Assembly: GCF_039531165.1 (NCBI RefSeq)
Contig: NZ_BAAAPN010000003.1
Span: forward strand, 1 to 64,000
DNA: 64,000 nucleotides
Source of the DNA: Nostocoides_A vanveenii
Lineage (GTDB): Bacteria > Actinomycetota > Actinomycetes > Actinomycetales > Dermatophilaceae
Direction: 5' to 3'
Notes under the pieces: generated by a model
Databases searched by the model: none
Seen by the model: only the letters and a program-made list of their open reading frames with translations
What the model was told of the DNA's origin: nothing
Program-made: the position numbers and the translations under genes
Shown here: positions 28,052-36,477 of the stretch, one piece after another
How positions within the stretch are numbered: position 1 is the stretch's first letter
Layout: every line of letters begins with the position of its first letter

Positions 28052-28147
28052 CGCCACGCCCTTCCGTCGGGGACTCGACTCGGCGTCAGGTTGGTGACCT
28101 CCACTGAAGGCAACCTACCCGGCGACCGGCCTGCCAGACTGGCCCGC

Positions 28148-28954
28148 ATGTATCCGACAGTGGGGGATCTGCTGGGTATCGACCTGCCCATACCCACGCA
28201 CGCGGTCTTCGTGGCGCTCGGCGTGGCGGTCGCCGGGCTGGTCTTCACGTTCGAAGCTCGCCGGCGCGGGCGCACCGGCGACAAGGTCATCGCGGTCGTG
28301 ACCGGCGCGCTGATCGGCGGCGGACTCGTGATGCGCCTGGGCACCTGGCTGCAGCATGTCGACCTCCGCCAGAACGCCACCCTCGCCGAGCAGTGGGTGT
28401 ATGGCAATAAGTCCATCCTCGGCGGACTCTTCGGCGCCTGGCTCGGCGTGCATCTCGCCAAGCGGATCGTCGGCTACCGCATCCGCACCGGCGATCTCTT
28501 CGCGCCCGCCGTCGCGGCCGGTATGGCGGTGGGGCGGATCGGCTGCCTGCTCACCGAGCCGCCCGGGACGCCGACGCACACGGCATACGGGATCGTGCTC
28601 GATCCGGTGACGGCGGCGCGCCTCCAGGTGCCGGCGGGGGTCGCGCTGCACCCATCCTTCGTCTACGAGATCGTCTTCCACGCGCTCGCGTTCGTCGTAC
28701 TTTGGCGATGGCTGCGCCACGACCGGCTGCCCGCCGGCGAGACGCTGACGGTCTATGTCGGGGCGTATGCCGTCTTCCGGCTCCTCGTGGAGTTCGTCCG
28801 CGGCAACGAGGTGGTCTGGCACGGCCTGACCCGGCCGCAACTCGTCCTGCTCGCGACCCTGCCCGTCCTCCTCCTCCGGCTGACGGTCGTGCTCCGCCGC
28901 CGCGAATCCGCCATGACGTCACCCGCTCGCATCCCGCAGTTGGAGGCCCGATGA
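28148..28954 (+). CDS. Lgt-like (prolipoprotein diacylglyceryl transferase family) membrane protein
   Basis: A 268-residue polytopic protein with about seven membrane helices. Family motifs are GGLFGAWLGVHLAKRI, GMAVGRIGCLLTEPPGTPT (where Lgt has GRxGNF), and LHPSFVYEIVFHAL, with a terminal LVEFVRGNE like the Lgt end. The asparagine and phenylalanine of the canonical GRxGNF are replaced (GRIGCL), so it is probably a paralogue and not the housekeeping Lgt. It is the first gene of a four-gene unit; its stop overlaps the next start (ATGA). It may handle a lipid substrate for the radical SAM enzyme two genes downstream, which is inference. Confidence 0.7.
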   Translation: MYPTVGDLLGIDLPIPTHAVFVALGVAVAGLVFTFEARRRGRTGDKVIAVVTGALIGGGLVMRLGTWLQHVDLRQNATLAEQWVYGNKSILGGLFGAWLGVHLAKRIVGYRIRTGDLFAPAVAAGMAVGRIGCLLTEPPGTPTHTAYGIVLDPVTAARLQVPAGVALHPSFVYEIVFHALAFVVLWRWLRHDRLPAGETLTVYVGAYAVFRLLVEFVRGNEVVWHGLTRPQLVLLATLPVLLLRLTVVLRRRESAMTSPARIPQLEAR

Positions 28955-29361
28955 CCACGCCACCCGAACCACCTCCCCCGGCACCCGATGGACAACCGGG
29001 GGTGCCGCCGCCGTGGGGCCAAGATGGCGCACCGCTCCCACCCTGGCCGGCAGGAGCTTCGGGCGCGACGGCGCCGAAGGAGAGTTCACGGCCGATCTGG
29101 GGTGGTGCACTGATCGTGCTCGGGATCTGCCTGCTCGGGCTCTTTGGGTTGGTCGCGCCGTCTGGACCATGGCGCACGGTCGCGAGCGCTCTCGGGGGCC
29201 TGGCGACGATCTTCCCGGTCGTCGCCATCGTCCTGCTTTTCCCGGAGAAGACCCGGCGGTGGGGGCTCGGGATGCTGCTCGGCTATGGCCTCGCGCTCGT
29301 CATCGCCTTCGTCGGGTGCATCGGGTTGATCGTCGCCTATTCACGGTCGTCGTCCACATGA
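28951..29361 (+). CDS. Small membrane protein of the Lgt-like/radical SAM operon
   Basis: A 136-residue protein: a Pro/Gly-rich cytoplasmic N-terminus (MTTPPEPPPPAPDGQPG..., about 48 residues) and three predicted membrane helices (WGGALIVLGICLLGLFGLV, ALGGLATIFPVVAIVLLF, MLLGYGLALVIAFVGCIGLIV). No known domain. Overlaps at both ends by ATGA show that it is translated with its neighbours, which suggests it is a membrane partner of them. Confidence 0.7.
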   Translation: MTTPPEPPPPAPDGQPGVPPPWGQDGAPLPPWPAGASGATAPKESSRPIWGGALIVLGICLLGLFGLVAPSGPWRTVASALGGLATIFPVVAIVLLFPEKTRRWGLGMLLGYGLALVIAFVGCIGLIVAYSRSSST

Positions 29362-30953
29362 GCGCCGGTATGCCGTTGCAGGACTACCGGATTCACCGCT
29401 ATGTCAACGCCTTCTGCCCGCACTGTCATCACGCCGACCCGGACCGCGCGCTCAGCGACGTCGCGCGGCTCTCGGGCCGGCTGGCCGTCCGGAACGGCCG
29501 GGTGTGGCTGGAGCGGGGCTGCCCCGAGCACGGCCTGATCAGCACCCTCTACGACGAGTCTGCTGAGATCCTCACCTATCTGGAGCAGTGGACCGCGCCG
29601 ACCAAGGTGCACGCGCCGGACCGGGTGGGCAACTTCCTGCCGGTGCCCGCGGCATACGCCCAGGGGCTGCCGGAGATGCAGACGCAACACACATGCATCC
29701 TGCTCGAAGACGTCATCGAGCACTGCAACCTGTGCTGCCCGACCTGCTTCACCGACAGCGGGCCGGCGCTGGCCGGCATCGTGGCTGTCGAGGAGGTGCT
29801 CCGCTCGGTCGACACCCGGTTGGAGCGCGAGAACGGCCGGCTCGATGTGGTCATGCTCAGCGGGGGTGAGCCGACGCTGCACCCGGACTTCGGGGCGCTG
29901 CTCGACGCGCTGGTGGAACGTCCGATCGTGCGGATCCTGGTCAACTCCAACGGGATTCGGATCGCCCAGGACGATTCGCTGGTCGCCCTGCTTCGGCGGC
30001 ACCGGGAGCGCGTCGAGGTCTATCTGCAGTTCGACGGCTTGCGGGCGGAGTCCTCGGCGGCCCACCGCGGCGCCGACATCCGCCGCTTCAAGGAGGCGGC
30101 CGTGGCCCGGCTCTCGGCAGCCGGTGTCTTCACGACCTTGACGATGACGGCCGCGCTCGGGATCAATGACGACGAGATCGGCGACGTCGTCCGGCTCGCG
30201 CTGAGCACGCCCTATGTCGGTGGCGTCACCATCCAGCCGGTCTTCGGCTCGGGGCGCTCGCGGGCGATTGACCCGGGCGACCGGCTCACCCACACCGGTG
30301 TGTTGGCACGACTCGGCCCGCAGACCGGCGATCTGGTGACGTGGCGCGACCTGACGGCACTGCCGTGCTCGCATCCGCACTGCTGCTCGGTCGGTTACCT
30401 GCTGCGCGACGACGCCGGCCAATGGCGGTCGCTGACCGCGATCGTCGGCCCGGACCGGCTCAAGGAATGGCTCGAGCTCGAGCCCGAGAGCCTGGCCAAC
30501 CGGATCGCCGACGACAGCATTCCGGCGACGCTGCGCCAGACCGTCAAGAGCTCACTTCTCGACCTGCTCAGCGAGCAGTCGTCGCTGAGCCATCCGTCGA
30601 TGTCCGCGATCTGGCGCGACATCTGCGAGAACTGCGACCTGGGCCTGTCGACGCTCGCCACCCTGGCCTCCTCGTCGCTGCCGGGCGGGGCGGCCCGGAT
30701 GCGCAAACTCCTCGGCGAGCGCGTCGTCCGCCTCACGGTCAAGCCCTTCATGGATATCCACACGATGATCGAGGAGCGATTGACCCAGTGCTGCGTGCAC
30801 GTCGGCACGGTCGGTGACGGGCACCAGTGCGCGCCCTTCTGTGCGGTCCAGGCGTGGAATCCACTTGCCCGGCAACGGCTTTCGACGGCGCTGGGGAGTT
30901 CCCGCCGCGAGCTGGGACTGATGGCCGAAGGCGAGCAGGAGGTGCGGGTATGA
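29358..30953 (+). CDS. Radical SAM protein related to the tetraether lipid synthase (Tes/MJ0619) group
   Basis: A 531-residue protein. An N-terminal zinc-ribbon-like module (CPHC at residues 20-23 and CPEHG at 55-59) is followed by the radical SAM motif CNLCCPTC (Cys123, Cys127, Cys130, spacing CxxxCxxC), then VMLSGGEPTLHPDF and a TIM-barrel. The C-terminal part is Cys-rich (LPCSHPHCCSVGYL, CENC, QCCVHVGTVGDGHQCAPFC), suggesting auxiliary Fe-S clusters. This ribbon-plus-CPEHG-plus-SAM layout is that of the MJ0619-type family, whose archaeal member Tes joins lipid tails. Bacterial members are mostly uncharacterised. Linkage to an Lgt-like and two membrane proteins fits a lipid substrate, but that is inference. 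Confidence 0.75.
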   Translation: MSAGMPLQDYRIHRYVNAFCPHCHHADPDRALSDVARLSGRLAVRNGRVWLERGCPEHGLISTLYDESAEILTYLEQWTAPTKVHAPDRVGNFLPVPAAYAQGLPEMQTQHTCILLEDVIEHCNLCCPTCFTDSGPALAGIVAVEEVLRSVDTRLERENGRLDVVMLSGGEPTLHPDFGALLDALVERPIVRILVNSNGIRIAQDDSLVALLRRHRERVEVYLQFDGLRAESSAAHRGADIRRFKEAAVARLSAAGVFTTLTMTAALGINDDEIGDVVRLALSTPYVGGVTIQPVFGSGRSRAIDPGDRLTHTGVLARLGPQTGDLVTWRDLTALPCSHPHCCSVGYLLRDDAGQWRSLTAIVGPDRLKEWLELEPESLANRIADDSIPATLRQTVKSSLLDLLSEQSSLSHPSMSAIWRDICENCDLGLSTLATLASSSLPGGAARMRKLLGERVVRLTVKPFMDIHTMIEERLTQCCVHVGTVGDGHQCAPFCAVQAWNPLARQRLSTALGSSRRELGLMAEGEQEVRV

Positions 30954-31231
30954 CCGCGCAGAGCGAGACGGGAGCGGCGCGCGCGGGGGAGCACGCGGCA
31001 TACGACCCGCTGCGACTGTGCATCTTCGCGACGATCGCGCTGCTCGGGTGGCTGCTGGGGCCGGTGGCGGTCGCCGGCTTCGGCGCGCTGGGCTTCGCCG
31101 GCTACTGGCGAGCGCGCCGCGCCGGGCTGACCCGGTCGAAATGCGTCCTGCGCGACACGCGGCTGGTGCTGGCCTACCTGGCGCTGCTGGTTGCGGCCGG
31201 GGTCGGCGGGATCGTCCTCCCGGTCACCTGA
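30950..31231 (+). CDS. Small membrane protein, last gene of the radical SAM operon
   Basis: A 93-residue protein with two hydrophobic stretches (CIFATIALLGWLLGPVAVAGFGALGFAGY and LVLAYLALLVAAGVGGIVL) joined by a basic loop (WRARRAGLTRSKC). It has no recognised domain, although similar short membrane proteins occur beside radical SAM genes. Its ATG overlaps the radical SAM stop codon, so it is translationally coupled. The SD-like AGGAGG lies inside the radical SAM gene about 6 bp upstream. Confidence 0.65.
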   Translation: MTAQSETGAARAGEHAAYDPLRLCIFATIALLGWLLGPVAVAGFGALGFAGYWRARRAGLTRSKCVLRDTRLVLAYLALLVAAGVGGIVLPVT

Positions 31232-31255
31232 CCGCCGGCGGGCTAAGGTCGCCCG

Positions 31256-32731
31256 GTGGCTCAGTTCATCGACGGAGAAGTGCGGGCAGCGAGCACGGGC
31301 GAGCGCGCCTGGGTGTGCGATCCCTCGACCGGCGATCGGGTCGCCGAGGCCGACCTTGGCGGTCCCGCGGATGTCGACGCGGCCGTCGCCGCGGCGAAGC
31401 GGGCGTATGCCGAGTGGTCGCGCGCTACGCCCAGCGAGCGGTCGGCGGCCCTGACCAAGCTCGCCGCCGAGTTGGACGCGCGCGGGGCCGAACTCGCCGA
31501 AGTGGAGAGCCGGCAGGCGGGCAAGCCGATCCGCCTGGCCACCGAGTTCGATGTGCCCGGGACCATCGACAACACGGCCTTCTTCGCCGGGGCCGCGCGG
31601 CACCTCGACGGTTTGGCGAGCGCCGAATACTCGCCCGATCACACCAGCTCGATCCGCCGGGAGCCGGTCGGCGTCGTCGGCTCGGTCGCGCCGTGGAATT
31701 ACCCGCTGCAAATGGCGGCCTGGAAGATCCTCCCGGCGATCGCCGCGGGCAACACGATCGTCCTCAAACCGGCCGAGAACACCCCGCTGACCTCGATCAT
31801 GTTCGCCGAGGCCACGGCCGCCGCGGGCATCCCCGCGGGCGTGATCAATATCGTCGTCGGCACCGGTCCGGTCGCTGGCGCCGCGCTGCTGCGCCACCGC
31901 GATGTCGCCATGGTCTCCTTCACCGGCTCCACCCGGGTCGGCCGCACCGTGCTCGAAGCGGCCGCGACCACCGCCAAGCGCGTGCATCTGGAGCTGGGCG
32001 GCAAGGCGCCCTTCGTCGTCCACGACGACGCCGACCTCGAGGCCGCCGTCCACGGCGCGGTCGCCGGGTCACTCATCAACACCGGCCAGGACTGCACCGC
32101 CGCCGCCCGCGCCATCGTGCACCGCTCCCGGTATGTTGAGTTCGTTGCGGGAGTGGCCGACCTCTATGCCGGTGTGCGCCTCGGCGCTACCGCTGACCCG
32201 GCCACCGACCTCGGCCCGCTCATCTCGATGGCCCACCGCGAGCGGGTGGCCAGCATCGTCGACCGTGCCCGCGCGTATGCCCGCGTGGTCACCGGCGGCG
32301 CTCCGCCCGAAGGCCTCGACGCCGGGTCCTACTACCTGCCGACCCTGATCGCCGATGTCGCGCCCGGCCAGGAAGCCTGGACCGACGAGATTTTCGGCCC
32401 GGTCCTGACGGTGACCGCCTTCGACGACGACGAGGAGGCGATCGCGCTCGCCAATGACACGGCATACGGGCTCGCGGCCTCGGTGTGGACCCGCGATGTC
32501 TACCGGGCGCTCCAGGCGACCGCGCGGATCCAGGCCGGCTGCGTGTGGGTCAACGACCACATCCCGATCATCAGCGAGATGCCGCACGGCGGGGTCAAGC
32601 AGTCCGGCTTCGGCAAGGACATGTCGGCCTATTCCTTCGAGGACTACACCAGCGTCAAGCACGTGATGTACGACCGCACTGGCGTGGCCGCCAAGCCCTG
32701 GCACCGCACCATCTTCGGGATCGATGAGTGA
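31256..32731 (+). CDS. Aldehyde dehydrogenase (gamma-aminobutyraldehyde/betaine aldehyde type)
   Basis: A 491-residue NAD(P)+-dependent aldehyde dehydrogenase. GTG 31256 follows AAGG. WNYPLQMAAWKILPAIAAGN and LKPAENTPLTS form the cofactor site, FTGSTRVGR the glycine loop, LELGGKAPF the general base glutamate and NTGQDCTAAARAI the catalytic Cys near residue 280. MAQFIDGEV and the closing HGGVKQSGFGKDMSAYSFEDYTSVKHVM are characteristic of PatD/Prr-like enzymes, which oxidise 4-aminobutanal from putrescine to GABA. No putrescine aminotransferase is adjacent. The reading frame ends inside a perfect hairpin. Confidence 0.85.
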   Translation: MAQFIDGEVRAASTGERAWVCDPSTGDRVAEADLGGPADVDAAVAAAKRAYAEWSRATPSERSAALTKLAAELDARGAELAEVESRQAGKPIRLATEFDVPGTIDNTAFFAGAARHLDGLASAEYSPDHTSSIRREPVGVVGSVAPWNYPLQMAAWKILPAIAAGNTIVLKPAENTPLTSIMFAEATAAAGIPAGVINIVVGTGPVAGAALLRHRDVAMVSFTGSTRVGRTVLEAAATTAKRVHLELGGKAPFVVHDDADLEAAVHGAVAGSLINTGQDCTAAARAIVHRSRYVEFVAGVADLYAGVRLGATADPATDLGPLISMAHRERVASIVDRARAYARVVTGGAPPEGLDAGSYYLPTLIADVAPGQEAWTDEIFGPVLTVTAFDDDEEAIALANDTAYGLAASVWTRDVYRALQATARIQAGCVWVNDHIPIISEMPHGGVKQSGFGKDMSAYSFEDYTSVKHVMYDRTGVAAKPWHRTIFGIDE

Positions 32732-32764
32732 TACCGCGGTCATAGCCGCGGTATCACTCATCGA
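32721..32764. terminator. Perfect 19-bp hairpin across the aldehyde dehydrogenase stop codon
   Basis: The arms at 32721-32739 and 32746-32764 are perfectly complementary over 19 bp, around the 6-base loop TCATAG. The TGA stop (32729-32731) lies inside the left arm. There is no T tract. It separates the dehydrogenase from the convergent carotenoid oxygenase remnant and is probably a bidirectional terminator or message stabiliser. Confidence 0.7.
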
Positions 32765-32783
32765 TAAGGCACGAACCTCGCCA

Positions 32784-33662
32784 TTAGTCGGGCAGCCAGT
32801 TGCCGTGGAACCCGGTGGGCACGCGCACGGGCAACTCCACGCTCGCCACGGGCTCGAGACCGGCGGCGTCCAGCACCACGAAGGTGCTCCGCCCGCGCGC
32901 CCGGTCATACGCCAGCCCCAGCAGCACGCCGTCGTCCTCGCCCGCATCGGCGGCCCGGGGCACCAAGACCACCTCACCCAGGTTCACCCCGGGCCCGAGG
33001 TCGTGCGTCAGCGTGGAGCCGGCCACCAGGTCGTGCTTGACCAGCGTCCCGGTGGGATAGCCGTCGTCGTCATAGGCCACGGCATACCCGAAGCGATGCG
33101 GGCGGCCCGTGCGCCGCTCGTCGATGCGCGGGAACTCCACCGCCCGGTCGTCCAGCGGCTCCTGCGTCACCCGCCCACCGGCCAGATCGACGACCCATCG
33201 CTGCAGCCCCGGCGACCCTTCGTTGGGCACCAATGGTGAGCGATCGAACATCCGCGGGTGGGCGATGACGTCGAGCACGATCCGCGGCCCGTCGTCATAG
33301 GCGTTCACCGCGTGGAAGACATAACAGGCAGGAATGTCGAACCACCTCACGTCCGCATCGCGCCCGCCGCGCGGGAGCACCCCGATGCGCGCCGGATACC
33401 GCGAACGCCAGCGTGCGACCCGCGTGGCCGATCACATTCGTATTGGCTGCCGGCCGCAGGACGTATGCCGTGCGCTCCCCGCCGTTGTGCACCCGCGGTT
33501 GCGATACCACCGGACCCGTCCCGCTTCCAGCGCGAGCCCGTGGACCATCCCCTGACCCAGGAACCAGTGCTGATCCGCGCGCAGGCGGCCGGGCGGGTTG
33601 GGCCCACTGCGCAGGTAGCGGCCCGTCAGAAAACTGGGCAATTGTCCGGTTGTTACCGGCAA
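32784..33662 (-). pseudogene. Carotenoid oxygenase (RPE65 family) remnant, deleted and frameshifted
   Basis: Three pieces of one enzyme occur in different frames. The N-terminal piece reads GQLPSFLTGRYLRSGPNPPGRLRADQHWFLGQGMVHGLALE, typical of these enzymes. After a frame change near 33500 it continues RVHNGGERTAYVLRPAANTNVIGHAGRTLAF. A jump near 33385 leads to GVLPRGGRDADVRWFDIPACYVFHAVNAYDDG (holding one iron-ligand His) and runs to the end VPTGFHGNWLPD with the final His. The middle of the protein, with about 180 residues and at least one iron ligand, is missing. These enzymes cleave carotenoids or stilbenes. The TetR gene upstream is divergent from it. Confidence 0.85.
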
Positions 33663-33790
33663 GTCAATAGGTGAGTCTCCTCGCGCATTGGTCGAATGTG
33701 GCTGTCGTGAAAGAAGTCGCTGGTCATGATGCGCAGTCGCACCCTTCGAGGTAGGGAGTAATCTGGCTACATGCGGAGGGTAACAATGTT

Positions 33791-34510
33791 ATGGCGCCAG
33801 CGCGCGTCGAGGGCGATCCGATGAGCGCGCCCGTCCATACCCCCAGCATTCGCGATCTGCTCCTCGACGCCGCGTGCGAGCGGCTCGCCAAGGAGGGCGT
33901 CGCCGGTCTGCAGGCCCGGGTGATCGCCAGCGATGTCGGTGTGTCCACGACCGCGCTCTATACCCACTTCGGCAATATCGGCGGCCTGGTCGCCGCTGTC
34001 TCCCAGGTCTCGCTGCGCCGGTTCAGCGATGCGATCACCTCCGCCGGCATCACCGACGACCCGGTTGCTGACATGCTCGCGATGGGCATGGCCTACCGCA
34101 ACTTCGCGATCACCAACCGGCACGAATACGAGCTGATGTTCAACCACGCCGTCCTGCGGGTCTCGCGCGGGGTTCGCGCGGATGTCGCCGATGTGCCCAA
34201 ACTCCTAGAGACCCCCGAGGGCCTCAAGGCCTACAACCACATCTTGGGCTTCTCCACCCGCTTGGTTGAGTCCGGAGTGACCCGTCCGCTCGAGGCACAC
34301 TTGGTCAGCACCGGCCTCTGGTCGGCGCTGCACGGCTTCGTGCTGCTGGAGATCCTCGGCCACTTCCTCGTCGAGTCCAGCTTGACGATCTTCGGCTCCA
34401 TCGCCTTCCAGATGTTCATGGGGCTGGGCATCCCGCCCGAGCGCCTGCAGTTGTCGATGGCGAATGCGCTCACTCGCGTCACCATGCTCCCGTCGCCCGC
34501 CCGGGACTAA
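33791..34510 (+). CDS. TetR-family regulator with WHG-type C-terminal domain
   Basis: A 239-residue regulator. The helix-turn-helix is RDLLLDAACERLAKEGVAGLQARVIASDVGVSTTALYTHFGNIGGLVAAV. The ligand domain contains TGLWSALHGFVLLEIL, the W-x-x-LHG pattern of TetR_C_33 proteins. ATG 33791 has GGAGGG 10 bp upstream; ATG 33821 with GAGGG is an alternative that removes ten residues. It is divergent from the carotenoid oxygenase remnant (33663-33790 between), which it may once have controlled. No clear operator palindrome stands out in that gap. Confidence 0.85.
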   Translation: MAPARVEGDPMSAPVHTPSIRDLLLDAACERLAKEGVAGLQARVIASDVGVSTTALYTHFGNIGGLVAAVSQVSLRRFSDAITSAGITDDPVADMLAMGMAYRNFAITNRHEYELMFNHAVLRVSRGVRADVADVPKLLETPEGLKAYNHILGFSTRLVESGVTRPLEAHLVSTGLWSALHGFVLLEILGHFLVESSLTIFGSIAFQMFMGLGIPPERLQLSMANALTRVTMLPSPARD

Positions 34511-34514
34511 ATAC

Positions 34515-36467
34515 TCACCAGGACTGACGCGAACCCAGGTAGGACCCGACCACGGCGACCCCGAGATCCTCGGTCTCCGGCGCGACCACGCGCCCGTCGA
34601 CCCGTCGGGCGAGTTGGTCGATGAAGCGCTGCAGGCCCCGGTCATCGCCGAGCCGGAAGAAGGTCGTGCGCGCGCCCAGTCGCCCCGCGGCATCCAACTC
34701 GCGCACGGTCAGCGCGATCGTCAGCGGATGCGGCGGGTATTCGAAATAGATCTCGCCGTCCGGCTCCAGATGCGATGTCGGTTCGCCATCGGTGACGATC
34801 AGCAGCACTGGCGTGGCATTGGGGTGCTTGCGGAAATGCCGGTTGGCCAGCAACAGCGCATGGTGGAGATTGGTGCCCTTGGCCCACATCGGCTCGAGCC
34901 CGGTGAGCTGGTCGATGTCCATCACCTGAGCCGCCCGGCCGAAGGCGATCAGCTGGAGCCGGTCGCCGCGGAAGCGCGTCGAGATCAACTGATGGAGCGC
35001 CAGCGAGGTGCGCTTCATCGGAACCCAACGCCCGTCCATGGCCATCGAGAAGGAGGTGTCCACGAGCAGCGCGACCGCGCTCTGGGTGCGCGCCTCCGTC
35101 TCGGTCACCTCGACATCCCCGATATCGAGCCGTATGCCGTGCCTCACCTCGCCGCCCGTGCTCACCTGCCGCAGAACGGCATTCGTTACCGTGCGCGCGA
35201 CGTCCCAGCTTTCGGTGTCACCGAACTCCCAGGCCCGGGTGGCGCCGCTGGGCTCACCGGCCGCGCCGGCCAGACGCAGATCGCGCTGGCCGAGCCGCCT
35301 GGACATGCGGTCCGCGACATCCTTCAACAAGCTCTTGCCCAGCTGGCGCATCGCCTTGGGGGAGAGGCGGAGCGAGCCGTCGGAGCCGCGTTTGAGATAG
35401 CCCGAGTCACGCAGGGCCTCCTCGATCTCGCGCAGCATCCGGGCATCGACAGCCGCCTGTTCGCCGACCTGCCGGGCAAGGGCGTCGAGGTCGACGTCGT
35501 CCATCCGGGCGCCCGGATAGGCCTGGGAGAGTTGCTCGGCGAGTTGGTCGAGCTCGGCGAGATCCTGCAGCATCCCCGTGCCGTCGCCCAGTCCGAGCCC
35601 GTGCTCGCCGCTGAACCGCTCGGACCCGTCCCAGTCCGCGCCCGGTCGCAGCCCCTGGAGGTTGGCGTCGAGCCGGCCCAGGGTGTCCAACAACTGCGGC
35701 GAACCGAATGCCTGCTGCGAGAGCGTCATCAACTCCGAGCGCTGCTCCTGCGTCATCGAGTTGAGCATCCGCTGCGCGGCCGCGGCCCGCTCGGCGAGGG
35801 CGTCGATCAGTTCGTCGATCGATCCCGGATTCTCGGGGAAGAACTGACCGTGCTTGGCCAGGAACTCGGCGAACGGCTCGCCCGTGTCCTCGCCGCGAGC
35901 GTGTGCTTCGAGCAGGTCGTTCAGGTCGGCGAGCATCGCGGCGATCGCCGCGCGGTCGGCCTCCGTTGCGCCTTCGAGCGCTTGCTTCATGCCCGCGAAC
36001 CGCTGATCCAGCACCTCCCGGCCCAGCAGGTCCTTGATCTGTTCGAATGCCGCGCGGGCGTCGCTGCTGCGCCACGAGTAGTCGCCGAGCGCCGTCACCG
36101 CGCCGGCCGTGGACGGTGGCAGGCCATCGAGTTGCATCTCGGCGAAGCGGGCGTCGTCGTCCAGCTCGCGCGCGAGCTGTTTGCGCTCGGCCAGGACGGC
36201 CTTGTCGAGCAGGTCACGAACCTGCTCCAGGGTGGCGCCGAGGCGGTTGCCGCGCAACAACTCCTGGCGCCGCCGGGCGACCTGCGCCGCCAGGTCGTCC
36301 AGCCCGCGTTGCCTGTCGCTGCCGCGGCGCAGGAATTCCTGCAAGGCGCGCTCGGGTGAGTAGCCGGCCATGACGTCGTCCCCGATCGCGGCGAGAGCCT
36401 CGCCGAGGTCGACGGGCGGCGCGAGGGGGTCGCCGCCGGCATACGGGCCGTAACGGGCGCCGCTCAT
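34515..36467 (-). CDS. VWA-domain protein partnered with a MoxR/ChlI-like ATPase
   Basis: A 650-residue protein. ATG 36467 is chosen because the open frame upstream is only the shadow of the ATPase gene. The first 430 residues are helical and charged with Glu/Gln/Leu-rich segments (ALQEFLRRGSDRQRGLDDLAAQVARRRQELL, KHGQFFPENPGSIDELIDALAERAAAAQRML). The C-terminal von Willebrand A domain has the metal-ion site VALLVDTSFSMAMDG, with later TNLHHALLLANRHF and LIVTDGEP. It lies 10 bp after the ATPase gene. Such pairs act like magnesium-chelatase I/D subunits in metal insertion or protein remodelling; the client is unknown. Confidence 0.8.
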   Translation of the reverse strand: MSGARYGPYAGGDPLAPPVDLGEALAAIGDDVMAGYSPERALQEFLRRGSDRQRGLDDLAAQVARRRQELLRGNRLGATLEQVRDLLDKAVLAERKQLARELDDDARFAEMQLDGLPPSTAGAVTALGDYSWRSSDARAAFEQIKDLLGREVLDQRFAGMKQALEGATEADRAAIAAMLADLNDLLEAHARGEDTGEPFAEFLAKHGQFFPENPGSIDELIDALAERAAAAQRMLNSMTQEQRSELMTLSQQAFGSPQLLDTLGRLDANLQGLRPGADWDGSERFSGEHGLGLGDGTGMLQDLAELDQLAEQLSQAYPGARMDDVDLDALARQVGEQAAVDARMLREIEEALRDSGYLKRGSDGSLRLSPKAMRQLGKSLLKDVADRMSRRLGQRDLRLAGAAGEPSGATRAWEFGDTESWDVARTVTNAVLRQVSTGGEVRHGIRLDIGDVEVTETEARTQSAVALLVDTSFSMAMDGRWVPMKRTSLALHQLISTRFRGDRLQLIAFGRAAQVMDIDQLTGLEPMWAKGTNLHHALLLANRHFRKHPNATPVLLIVTDGEPTSHLEPDGEIYFEYPPHPLTIALTVRELDAAGRLGARTTFFRLGDDRGLQRFIDQLARRVDGRVVAPETEDLGVAVVGSYLGSRQSW

Positions 36468-36477
36468 CGCGGGCGCC

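Noticed and set aside
30395..32053. 552-codon minus-strand frame across the radical SAM and aldehyde dehydrogenase genes
   Set aside because: It has no domain and crosses two well-supported plus-strand genes and their junction.
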